From assembly GCA_026936335.1 (NCBI GenBank), contig JAPMXV010000053.1:124001-188000 (forward strand): a DNA stretch of 64,000 nucleotides. Reading direction: 5' to 3'. Source of the DNA: Mantamonas sphyraenae. Taxonomy: Eukaryota; CRuMs; Mantamonadidae. Below are positions 1 to 8,494 of this stretch, piece after piece. The notes below the pieces were generated by a model. It did not search any database. It was not told the DNA's origin and saw only the letters and a list, made by a program, of their open reading frames with translations. The first letter of the stretch is position 1, and every line of letters starts with the position of its first letter. The position numbers were made by a program, and so were the translations under genes.

Positions 1-108
1 AAGTGGTGACACGTTTGCACACGGGTGACGCGAGTACAGCGGAGATATGTTTGCGCAAGGGGATTGGAGGGCGTGCAATGAATGTGTGTCGCAGTGTGGC
101 TGTGAAGT
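1..108. other. Left edge, no gene seen
   Basis: No supportable coding region lies here. It is the 3' flank of the TauE/SafE gene, whose stop codon is at 109-111 on the minus strand. Confidence 0.4.
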
Positions 109-1200
109 CTATTTGAGAAGGAGCTGCTCTTGCACCATGATGCTGGCGCCCATGATGAGCATGACGACGCCGACAATGAGGTTCATGATCATCTGGTTGA
201 CTCGAAAGGCAACGCGAGTGCCGACAAGCGTTCCGATGAGTCCGAAGGAGGCGATGATGAGGAGGTGAGACCAGATGAGGGGCCACTGGACAAGAGAGCG
301 TGCATGGCCGACTGTGGGGCCGACGAGAGGGTCAAGGAAGCAGTAGAGAGTGCAGAGGACGGCCATGAGCATGCCGCAGGTGAGACATCCCGTGCCGATG
401 GCGGTCTGAAGGTCCATGTGAAGAAAGAACATATACAGGAGGACAAACATCATGCCGCTTCCCATGCCCAGGATGCCTGAGCAGGCGCCAAAGAACATGC
501 CCAGGACGACAGTGGCGGCCCATTCCCAGCGCGCAACTTTGGGGCCTCCGTGCGCGGCAGCAATCTCTTCGCGAGCACTGAGGTGATGTGTGGGGAATGT
601 ACTGTAGACCCCGTCGCGGTGGGAGTAGGCATGGGGTGTGGCGAGGAGTTTGTCTGATTGTTTGGGGGGAGGGTGGTGCGTGTCTGCGTTCACGCTATGC
701 TCGAGGTCGCCGCTGGAAGGGGATTGGGCAGACTCGCGCTCTCTGCGCCATTGCCTGTAGGCACGCACAAAGAAGCCCAGGGAGAAAGCAAAGACTGCCC
801 ACGGGAGGGAGCCCTTGAGGAAGGCGGTATGAGTGGGCAGCACTGTGCGAGTGGCAAAGACGAGAGTCAGAGAGCCGGCCAGTGACGCGAGGACGCCCAT
901 CATGAGGCCCTCGCTGAGGCTGATTTTCATCTGGCGCGAGTAGTACACGGCCAGATAGGTGAAGTTGAGAAAGTCGGAAAACATGGAGCAGAAGATGGCG
1001 TCAAAGATGTGAAAGTCGAGGCCGACATAGAGGAGGGGCACGACGAGGTTCCAGGCCGTGAAACCGATGACACTGGCCGAAAACCCAATCATGATGGACA
1101 GGGGCACCATGAGGAGGGCAAAGTAGCCAAAGCCGATCATCAGCAGGGTGGGAGATCGACTTTTGCTTGGGTGTGGAGAAGCGCACGCAGTGGGGAGCAT
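109..1200 (-). CDS. TauE/SafE family membrane permease
   Basis: A 363-residue, single-exon protein of the TauE/SafE (sulfite exporter) family, whose members move small anions such as sulfite or sulfonates across membranes. Two hydrophobic halves are visible. The first (about residues 20-170) begins with several closely spaced membrane helices. A hydrophilic loop of about 70 residues rich in Ser/His follows. The second half carries the Gly-rich segment SGILGMGSGMMFVLLY, typical of the family's second repeat. The ORF is open upstream to 1320, but that extension would run over the divergent gene starting at 1237, so the ATG at 1200 is preferred. Start codons of the two genes are then only 36 bp apart. 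Substrate is not predictable from sequence. Confidence 0.75.
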   Translation of the reverse strand: MLPTACASPHPSKSRSPTLLMIGFGYFALLMVPLSIMIGFSASVIGFTAWNLVVPLLYVGLDFHIFDAIFCSMFSDFLNFTYLAVYYSRQMKISLSEGLMMGVLASLAGSLTLVFATRTVLPTHTAFLKGSLPWAVFAFSLGFFVRAYRQWRRERESAQSPSSGDLEHSVNADTHHPPPKQSDKLLATPHAYSHRDGVYSTFPTHHLSAREEIAAAHGGPKVARWEWAATVVLGMFFGACSGILGMGSGMMFVLLYMFFLHMDLQTAIGTGCLTCGMLMAVLCTLYCFLDPLVGPTVGHARSLVQWPLIWSHLLIIASFGLIGTLVGTRVAFRVNQMIMNLIVGVVMLIMGASIMVQEQLLLK

Positions 1201-1236
1201 TGGAATTCGGATCAGAGTGTGGAAGGAGACATCAGC

Positions 1237-2109
1237 ATGAGCAACAGAGGCACGAAAATCGGATTGGCTCTGGGAGTCATTGGCATGACGGGCTCGGGAG
1301 GGTTGTTCTACGTTGGTCAACAGGATTTGCGACGCCAGGGCTGCTATGTGGAGAGCAAAGAGCTAGTGGACGGGGCCATGGGCAAACAGGAGCACGGATG
1401 GCTGGTGAATGGGTCGCTGACGATGCAGACGCAGAAGCAGGAGCGGTTGGCACGAATGAGCTGGGCGGTGACGGACGAGAGCGGAAACAAGGGCAGTGTG
1501 GTGCTTCGTGCGCACCTGGACACGTCTGCAGTGCAACAACAATGGTCAATCGACACACTGGAGGTGGAAATGGAGGCCAAGGGCGAGCGAAGGGTGCTTG
1601 TGGAGGACGGGGAGGCCACCGACCGAACAGAGGTGCTGGAAGAGTCGCACGGGAGTGGAAGCGGAAGCGGCGGCATGACAACCACATATCTACTGATGGC
1701 GGGAGGAGGGGCATTGCTAGGTGTGCTTCTGGGCACCATGGTAGTGCGCCGGCCTGGGAACGCAGCCAAGGCAGCAGGGAACGGGTCTGGAGGAGTGCCT
1801 GCGTCAAAGGCAGCCATCCAGACCGCACAAACATTTGTGGCGTCGCATCCATTGGTGCACAAGCACGTGGGAATGCCCATGAAGAACGCATCGAAGCCCG
1901 AAGGACGGCATCTGGGCGAGTTTGTTCAGGTGAACTGGGTGGTCGAGGGGAGCAAGGCACGTGCAGACGCCACAGTGCAGATGGTGGAAAGGGACAGTGT
2001 GGTGCGTGTGGGAGAGGCGCACGTGAGGATTCTGCCAAATGGGCGGCGCATCCCTCTCAAGGTGAAGGGCAAACTGGTGGGTGTGGAGCAGGCCGAGTCC
2101 ACCATGTGA
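1237..2109 (+). CDS. Membrane protein with two Coa1/Tim21-like domains
   Basis: A 290-residue single-exon protein. A transmembrane segment lies at about residues 7-27 and a second at about 148-170 (TYLLMAGGGALLGVLLGT). Each is followed by a similar alpha/beta region: LV-x-G-x-(M/P), then a strand containing W-x-V, then a basic strand. That pattern resembles the Coa1/Tim21 fold used in mitochondrial complex IV assembly and in TIM23. The second copy (HPLVHKHVGMPM... RRIPLKVKGKLVG) is the clearer one. A linker rich in Gly/Ser joins the halves. Two membrane-plus-domain units in one chain suggest internal duplication. The family call rests on eye-matched pattern only; a mitochondrial inner membrane location is inferred. 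It shares a 36-bp divergent promoter with the TauE/SafE gene. Confidence 0.45.
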   Translation: MSNRGTKIGLALGVIGMTGSGGLFYVGQQDLRRQGCYVESKELVDGAMGKQEHGWLVNGSLTMQTQKQERLARMSWAVTDESGNKGSVVLRAHLDTSAVQQQWSIDTLEVEMEAKGERRVLVEDGEATDRTEVLEESHGSGSGSGGMTTTYLLMAGGGALLGVLLGTMVVRRPGNAAKAAGNGSGGVPASKAAIQTAQTFVASHPLVHKHVGMPMKNASKPEGRHLGEFVQVNWVVEGSKARADATVQMVERDSVVRVGEAHVRILPNGRRIPLKVKGKLVGVEQAESTM

Positions 2110-2174
2110 GGTGAAGTGCAATGAGACACAGGATGGATTGATGACGGTTGTGGATAGTTGGCGACGGGTTTTGC

Positions 2175-3150
2175 ATGGAGTCCACACAGTCGAGCGTGGG
2201 GGGGCTTTGCGACGGCCGACCCACCGCCGGCGACATGGAGGGGAAGAAGCAGCCCGTGCTGTTTGGAAGCAAGAGAGAGGTGGATGAGAATGGAAAGATT
2301 AAAATCGACCGCAAGGGCAAGGCCAAGGGTGAGTGAGAGGCGGGCGTTGATCGCGTGGGTTTTGTGTGCACAGCGGCGACTCTCTCTGACACGCGAGGGA
2401 ATGGCGCGCACGATGGACATGTGGACGATGGAAAATGGAACGCGGTGGGCTGCAGTGGTGCCTTGGTGGGAGAAGGAGGAGCAGGAGGAGTTTGAACGTC
2501 AGATCCGAGAGGCGGAGCTGCAGAAGAAGAAAGAGGAGAAGCGGAAAGCACGTCAAGAGGCGCGGCGGTTGCAAGCGGCATTAGACCAGGAAAAGCGGGA
2601 ACAGGAGTTGGCTCGACTGAATGCAGTGCAACCGAAGATGACGCCTGCTTCGGGGATCAAACTCACAGGCGCCGCGGGGACGCGCAAGGCAACGACGCCC
2701 AAGTTTGGGTTCGCGGCGCCGGGAGAGGGGCGGCGAATGCGGGGCGGGAAGGGGAACAGCGAGGAGTCATCGGGGCAAAAGGAGCAAGGGGACGGGAAGG
2801 AGGGTAAAGAAACAGAGGAAACGGGAGACAAGGCTGGCCGAGGCACGTCCAAGTCCTCGGGAGGGCGTTTCGGGAGCCGGTTTGGCAAGAAGGCGAACAG
2901 CGGAGGCGGGCGGTTTGGCAAGAAGAAGGTAGAGGAAGAGGAGACAGAAGCGGAGGGGCCAAAGGAGACAACAAACGCGTCGTCGGGACCAGGGAGCGGA
3001 AGCGCAGAGGTGTCGGGCAGCAGGCGAGCGGGTGGGGCGCGGCCGAATCCGTTTGGAGCGAACAACGCCAAACCCAAAAAGGAGAAGCCGGTGCGGTTTG
3101 GGAGGCGCAAACAAAAGGTAAGGGCCGGGGGAAGGTTGCGGCATGTGTAA
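2175..3150 (+). CDS. Charged Gly/Lys-rich protein of unknown function
   Basis: Not recognised. The model has exon 1 at 2175-2328 and exon 2 at 2456-3150. The donor is gtgagt; the acceptor ctgcag at 2455 restores phase, whereas the nearer AG at 2373 does not. The N-terminus contains VLFGSKREVDENG. Exon 2 opens with WWEKEEQEEFERQIREAE, a strongly helical charged segment to about residue 110. Low-complexity sequence follows, with repeated GxRFGxK-type motifs (SGGRFGSRFGKK, SGGGRFGKKK, PVRFGRRKQK). These FG/RFG repeats with flanking Lys suggest a nucleic-acid or nuclear protein, which is inference. A good donor (gtaagg, 3118) just before the stop could instead splice in phase to 3251 or 3269, fusing this gene to the RING protein downstream. 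Confidence 0.5.
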
Positions 3151-3295
3151 CATGGGCATGCGCACGCGATGAGTTTTGAGAGAAAGGCGCAGGTGTTGTG
3201 TGGATGGCCATGGGGAGCGGCGGAGAGGCGGATCACAACTTCCTGATCAGGAATCGCTGACACGGCAGACGGGCACGGGCAACCCACGGACGCCG

Positions 3296-3964
3296 ATGAT
3301 GACACAGGAGGAGGAAGAGCGCATTAAGAGAGAGGAGGAGGAGGAGGCGGCGATGATGAGGCGGTACGAGGAATTGCTGAACGAGGCGGAAGGAAACATG
3401 CCCGAGTTTCCCGAGCTGAGCGAGGACGTGACGCTTGCGCAGTGGGAGCTGCAAATGCTTGTGTTGCAGCTGGAGACGCTGTGTATGCTGTGTAACGAGC
3501 AGTACACGACGCCTCGTACACTGGACGAGCAGGAGAGTGGGGCCCCGATGCCTGTGCGTATGCCGATGACACTGGAGTGCAACCACTGCTTCTGTGCACG
3601 CTGCGTGGCAGAGTTTGCCACAGATGGTGTGCTTGTGTGCAGCATGGATCAGTGTGGCAAAGAGTCGCGCGTGGAGAACTTGAGGCCAAACGTCAAGTTT
3701 ATCCGTTTGTTGAACATCATCCGCACAATGATGTCCATGCTGAATCAAGATATGTCGCAGGACGCATTCCTGCGCAGGCTGACGGACATCCAACCAGGCA
3801 TCGGGGCGTCAGGAGCTGGCGGGGCCGGCGAGGACGAGGACGATGACATTGAGGATGACATTGAGGATGACGACGGAGAGGATACAGAGGATGTGGATGA
3901 GGAGGGTGTGGATGAGGAGGGTGAGGAGAACGACGAGGTAGAGGAGGGTGAGGTGAGGGCGTGA
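3296..3964 (+). CDS. RING-type zinc finger protein with acidic tail
   Basis: About 222 residues. An acidic helix at the N-terminus (MTQEEEERIKREEEEE) precedes a RING-like Cys/His array at about residues 62-125: C-x2-C, then CNHCFCARC (C-x-H-x-C-x2-C pattern), then C-x4-C. This arrangement is typical of E3 ubiquitin ligases that recruit E2 enzymes. The spacing between the first and second Cys pairs is long because of a loop rich in Pro/Met. The last 50 residues are almost entirely Asp/Glu. The gene may be the 3' exon of the Gly/Lys-rich gene just upstream: in-phase acceptors end at 3250 and 3268. Two separate genes 145 bp apart is equally consistent with the local spacing. Confidence 0.6.
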   Translation: MMTQEEEERIKREEEEEAAMMRRYEELLNEAEGNMPEFPELSEDVTLAQWELQMLVLQLETLCMLCNEQYTTPRTLDEQESGAPMPVRMPMTLECNHCFCARCVAEFATDGVLVCSMDQCGKESRVENLRPNVKFIRLLNIIRTMMSMLNQDMSQDAFLRRLTDIQPGIGASGAGGAGEDEDDDIEDDIEDDDGEDTEDVDEEGVDEEGEENDEVEEGEVRA

Positions 3965-3985
3965 GAAATTGAGATTTCAGTTTGT

Positions 3986-5566
3986 TCATGTGTTGCCCAC
4001 GAGAGACTCGTACGGGTGCAAGCCGAGGCCTGGAAACAGGGACGGGTCGTGCTGCGCGTCGTCGTTGATGTCGTAGACGAGAGGCAGCTCGGGATGGTCG
4101 ATGACATGGTCTTCGCGGACGTCAAAGTACCAGTCACGGTAGGAGACGACGTCTTCCGGGAAGAATCGACGTGCCTGGGTGCCACTGTCGTGGCTGCGGT
4201 CGGCCCTGCTGCGAAGCTTGCGTGCGTCAGCGTTGACAAAGCTGAACGTGATGGCCTGGCGGACGTGGCCATCGGGCATGTGGTCCGTGCGTGCGGCGGA
4301 ATGGATGGTCCAGCCAGAATGAGCTGAACAGTCGCCCACACGCAGGCCTTTGTATGCGACGACGTCGTAGCGGGCAGCCACGAGAGCAGCCATGCTCGAA
4401 GGATCCGGAAACCAGCGCAGCAGGGTCTTGTCGGAGTGGGAACGGGAAGCAAAGCGCAACATGGAGTCGTTGGCATGCATGTCGTGCAGGGGACACCACA
4501 GGGTGACATAGTCGTTTGTCTTGATGGGCACCATGTTGAGATCGCGATGCCAGGCTGTGGGCAGGTTGTACTGCAAGCCTTGTTCGTCCAGGCGCAGCTT
4601 CTCACTCGCATCCTGCATGCCACCGGCCGTTTTGAAAAATGCACCGGTTTGGTAGAGGCGCACCCGGGGCACCTGTAGCAGCTGAGCGGCAAGATGGCCG
4701 AGGCGACGCGAGAGCGCAAACACACGCACAGTGTCGTGTGACTTGTGCAGGTGCACCGATTGGTAGTAGGGAATGGCTGTGTGGCTGTGTGTCCGTGCAC
4801 GACAGCTCTCCACCGCTTGCACGAGCTCCTGCAACAGCAACGTGGTCTCGTTTGCGCTTTGCGGCGCCGCCTCCTCAATCCCCTTGGGCAACATCTCACC
4901 ACAGTCCAGGTACTCCAGGGCCGAGGCCAGATACTGCACCTCCCGCCTGCGCTTGGCCTCGCGGAAGGCGTCCAAGTGCTGTGCAAGCTCCGGGACCATG
5001 CGGTTTAGCCGTACGTGCCCGTTGCGCTGGTACAGCAGCACTGTTTGCGCAGGCAAGCGCAGGGTGCGATCCAACTTTAACCTGAGTTCCGTCTCCATGG
5101 CTGATTTCTTCTCCTGGGCCGATTGCCCCGCCGTGGCGCGTCGCGAGCCTCGCGGAGTGCGCGTGGGCTCGGGCGGCGGTATCCTCAGTGTTTCTGCGTC
5201 GGAGAGGTCGCTCTGCGGAGGAAACGCCTCCACCAATGGTTGCTCTGACTCGGCGCTGCCCTCTCTGCGGATGATGTCTGCCATGGAGACGCGTTGCAGG
5301 GGCACTGGCGAAGGACTTGGGGCAAACGGGTCGTCTTCCATCTGCACGCCTTCAGCCTCAAAGAAGCCAGTGTTGCCTCGTGCGTGCAGATGGCCGCCCG
5401 CTCCCTCTCCCTTTACATCTGAACTGCCTGTGGTCACGCGCTGGCCCGTCCTTGCGTCCAGCTCCACAATGGCTGTGGCGAGCGGTGGCAGCAAGACGAG
5501 GAGCACGAGAAGCAGCCAAACCCTCGCCATCAATCGGTTTGCCTCCCGTTGCGCACACCGCTTCAT
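3986..5566 (-). CDS. Secreted or lumenal phytanoyl-CoA dioxygenase-like protein
   Basis: A 526-residue single-exon protein of the PhyH family of Fe(II)/2-oxoglutarate dioxygenases. The C-terminal half (about residues 250-490) holds the fold. The iron ligands are visible as HRD in AWHRDLNMV (HxD motif) and a distal His in AHSGWTIHSAARTDH. The 2-oxoglutarate-binding Arg is probably in the RQAITFSFV segment. The N-terminus has a signal-peptide-like stretch (MARVWLLLVLLVLLPPLATA) after a short Arg-rich lead. Residue 13 (position 5530) is therefore an attractive alternative start. The first ATG overlaps the stop codon of the upstream small gene as ATGA. Substrate is unknown; the secretory signal makes a role other than peroxisomal phytanate oxidation likely. 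Confidence 0.75.
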   Translation of the reverse strand: MKRCAQREANRLMARVWLLLVLLVLLPPLATAIVELDARTGQRVTTGSSDVKGEGAGGHLHARGNTGFFEAEGVQMEDDPFAPSPSPVPLQRVSMADIIRREGSAESEQPLVEAFPPQSDLSDAETLRIPPPEPTRTPRGSRRATAGQSAQEKKSAMETELRLKLDRTLRLPAQTVLLYQRNGHVRLNRMVPELAQHLDAFREAKRRREVQYLASALEYLDCGEMLPKGIEEAAPQSANETTLLLQELVQAVESCRARTHSHTAIPYYQSVHLHKSHDTVRVFALSRRLGHLAAQLLQVPRVRLYQTGAFFKTAGGMQDASEKLRLDEQGLQYNLPTAWHRDLNMVPIKTNDYVTLWCPLHDMHANDSMLRFASRSHSDKTLLRWFPDPSSMAALVAARYDVVAYKGLRVGDCSAHSGWTIHSAARTDHMPDGHVRQAITFSFVNADARKLRSRADRSHDSGTQARRFFPEDVVSYRDWYFDVREDHVIDHPELPLVYDINDDAQHDPSLFPGLGLHPYESLVGNT

Positions 5567-5960
5567 TTCTCACCCTCTCCCATCACCCGCGCGTACAGTG
5601 CCTCGTCGTACGCCTTCAGGTGGGCCAAAGTCTTCTCGTTGAGCTTGTCCTTGGTGGCAATCCCTTCGTCGACAAGCTCCGCAAGATCCAACCTGTCGAT
5701 CATGCGCATCTCACGTGCCCCAAGGTAGTCCATAGGGTTCTCATACGCATCGTCATCGTCTGCGCTGATTCCCATGCAATTCAGAACAGCGTCGTTCACA
5801 TGTGCCGCGGGTTCCCTGCAATTTCGGGATGTCAGCGAGCGCGTTTGCGGAAAATGACCACAGCCTCGCGCCTTTCATGCTCTCAAACGCACTCTTCCGG
5901 CTCCAGCACCTTGCGACTTGCCATCTGCTGCGGCACACGGTAGGATTTCTTCATGCTCAT
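5563..5960 (-). CDS. Small acidic protein of unknown function
   Basis: Not recognised. The two-exon model has exon 1 at 5893-5960 and exon 2 at 5563-5815. The 77-nt intron has donor gtgcgt and acceptor ttgcag, and the phase fits exactly. The product is about 106 residues. It starts MSMKKSYRVPQQM, has an acidic segment (ISADDDDAYENPMDYLG), and ends in a predicted helix (LAHLKAYDEALYARVMGEGEK). No signal peptide or membrane segment is evident. Its stop codon overlaps the first ATG of the PhyH gene (AAATGAAG), so the two same-strand genes have no intergenic DNA between them. It is divergent to the ANL synthetase gene, and their shared 5' region is about 60 bp or less. Confidence 0.6.
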
Positions 5961-6020
5961 CGTGCAATGATTTGGTGTGCGATTGCGTGTTGCGCTGGGG
6001 GTGTCATCGCAAACCAACTC

Positions 6021-8494
6021 ATGCTCGACGAACTCATTGCCAACAGCGGGGCGTCTGAGGCGTTGCAAGCACAAATGCATGCTTTAAAGGAACAGGCGGG
6101 CGTGTGCGAGCATTGGATGCGACATGGCGTGAGGAGGCGCGTGTTTTCGTCCGAGGCGAGCGTGACAAGCTGCTGGAGCAGCAGAGCAGCCAACAAGAGG
6201 CATTCTATGCTTTGGCAGAGGAAAGCGACGGCTGGGAAGAGCAGAATGTGACGGAGAAGCTGGAAGAGTGGTTGGCGGCGGGTTTGGAGCTGCGCTCTTC
6301 CATCGAAAAGATTTCTGAAGACATGGACGCCATGCTGATGTCGCCTCCAGGCGGAGAGGAGCGACAAGAAGCCATCGAAACATTTTGGGCCATGAGCGAC
6401 ACACTGATGGAGGATGCCAAAGCGGAGGAGGGCGTGGTTGTGCCGTGGCAACTTCGCCAGTGCGACACAGTGGATCCTGAGGGGAGCAACACCACAGTGG
6501 ACTTTGACGGCGGTCGTCTTGTGGACGCAGATGGCAACAACATCTTTGGATGTGAGTGTGCGTGCTGTGCGCGCGTGATCCAGGACGGGAAAGACGGCGA
6601 GGGCGACTTGCGCATGCATTGCCTCGATTGCCAGCGTGCGGACGTGTGCACCGAATGCCACCGGGCTCAACAAAAGGTTCTTGCGGCCTGCAAGCGCTTG
6701 GGTGTGCAAGACACGCCGGCGCGGCTTGAGAAGGAGTGGAATCCGCACCTCCACCATCTTCTGCGGCCTGAGACCAATGTGCCCGTGTACCTGCACCTGC
6801 CCATCACCTCGTCGCCCACCTTGGCAGTCGCTGTGCAGCGTGCGCTGGTGTTGTATGCCGAACGTCCGCTGTTTGGCATCCACGACTCGCATCCATCGTT
6901 TGCCTCTCTCGATGCCACCCTGCGCGTGCTGGACATGGAGTGGCTCCAACATGACGACATTCATTGGTTGCGTTATCGTGATGTCCATCGGCTGGCCCAT
7001 GGGCTCTCACAGACGCTGGTGAAAATCCACAGCGCCGGTACAGATCGCCTGGTGGGCATACTGTCCTCAAATCGATTGGAATGGCTCGTGGCCGACCTGG
7101 CCTGCACTCTGGCTGGCCTCCCGTCTGTGGGCATCCACTGTGACTGGCCCTGGGAGGAGATGAACTACGTATTGGAGAACGCAGATGTGGACACGTTGGT
7201 GTGTGATGCCAAGCACGGAGCACTTGTGACACAGCACCTTGAAGCACAGGCACCCTGCATGGTGATCATGGAGGAGCTGGCCTCAGTGGTGCGCGACAAC
7301 GAGGAGCTGGATACGTCGGAACTGCTTGCGGACGTCCACGAGGAGCAAGAGTCCATGGGGGAGGAGACGAACGACGTGCCCTATGCACTTGTGTATTCTT
7401 CAGGCACCACGGGCACACCCAAGGGCATTGTGGTGGGACGCAAGGCTTGGTACGCCTCCAACGCGCAACCGGTCTTCATCTCACCTTTCACTCTCATGTC
7501 CTACAACGCCCTCGCACACGCCATGGATCGCGGCCTTGCCTGGCAGGCGATGCTCAACGGAGGCAGGCTGGGAATGAGTGCAGATGTCTTTGTGGATGCG
7601 CCGCGCATCCAGCCCGTCATTTTCATGGCCATGTCCCATGTGTGGAACGAACTGTTCTCCCTGCACCAGAAGCTGGTGGCCGACCACGGCCAGGAGCATG
7701 CAGATGAGACCCTACGAGCCATGTTGGGTCCGCGCATTGTGCAGATCAGCACCGGCGGCGCTCCCATCTCTGACGTTGTCTTTGAGTGGATGCAGAGCAC
7801 GTTTGGGTGCCCTGCCACCAATGTGTACGGCGCCACCGAGTTGGCTGGAATCTCTTCCAATGGGGTCATTCGCAGCGGCGTCGACGTGAAGCTGGTCGAC
7901 GTCCCAGAGATGGGCTACTCGGCCACGGACAAACCACATCCGCGCGGCGAAATCTGGGCTCGTAGCGACGACATGGTCCAAGGATACTGGAAGAATCCAG
8001 AGGCCACTGAGGGTGCGTTTGTGGATGGCTGGTTCCGCACAGGCGACATTGGTGAACTGGATGACAACGGTCATCTGGCGGTCATCGACCGACTCAAGAA
8101 CCTCATCGAGCTGTACGTGGACGGCCGCAGCGTGTGGCTAAGTACAGGCAAGGTCACGGCTGTATTTCAACAATCGGCATTCGTGCACCAGGTGTTTGTG
8201 TACGGCGACCGGAACGAGGCCTTTCCGCTGTGCGTGGTTGTGCCCCCCGATCACATGCGTCACGAGGGATCGGCACCCACGCCCGACACGGTCCGCAACG
8301 ACCTGTGTCGTCTTGTCGAGGAGCATGCGTTGCCCCCCGCAGCGGCACCCGGGGCCGTTCTCTTGGAGCTCAACGAGCCCTTTTCCATCGACAACGGTCT
8401 GCTCACGGTCACCAACAAGCTTGCACGCAACAACCTGTTTGACAAATACGGCCATGCGTTGCACTCTCTCTACGGCTCCTTGGCCACCGGCTGA
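6021..8494 (+). CDS. Long-chain acyl-CoA synthetase-like ANL enzyme with Cys-rich N-terminus
   Basis: About 820 residues. The adenylate-forming (ANL) domain runs from about residue 260 to the end. The phosphate-binding loop YSSGTTGTPKG lies at 7393-7425. VYGATELAG is the substrate/ATP motif. RTGDIGELDDNG is the hinge Asp region, and IDRLKNLIEL resembles the hinge of long-chain acyl-CoA synthetases. Such enzymes activate fatty acids to acyl-CoA with ATP. Ahead of the catalytic part is a helical region, then a Cys/His cluster at about 6550-6670 (CECACC, HCLDC, VCTECH) like a ZZ or RING-type zinc site, which is unusual for the family. The 5' end is uncertain. An open frame from ATG 6021 (or 5967) joins the main frame only by a 32-nt intron (6102-6133) or by loss of a GT from the GTGT at 6102-6105. 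The stop codon lies inside the convergent GRAM-VASt gene. Confidence 0.75.

Noticed and set aside
2374-2455. Acceptor at 2373 for intron 1 of the Gly/Lys-rich gene
   Set aside because: It looks good (gtgcacag) but leaves the wrong phase; the acceptor at 2455 restores the frame.
5530-5600. Bacterial operon or horizontal transfer as the reason for the ATGA overlap
   Set aside because: The upstream gene has a spliceosomal intron and the PhyH gene has a eukaryote-like signal and the same codon use as its neighbours.
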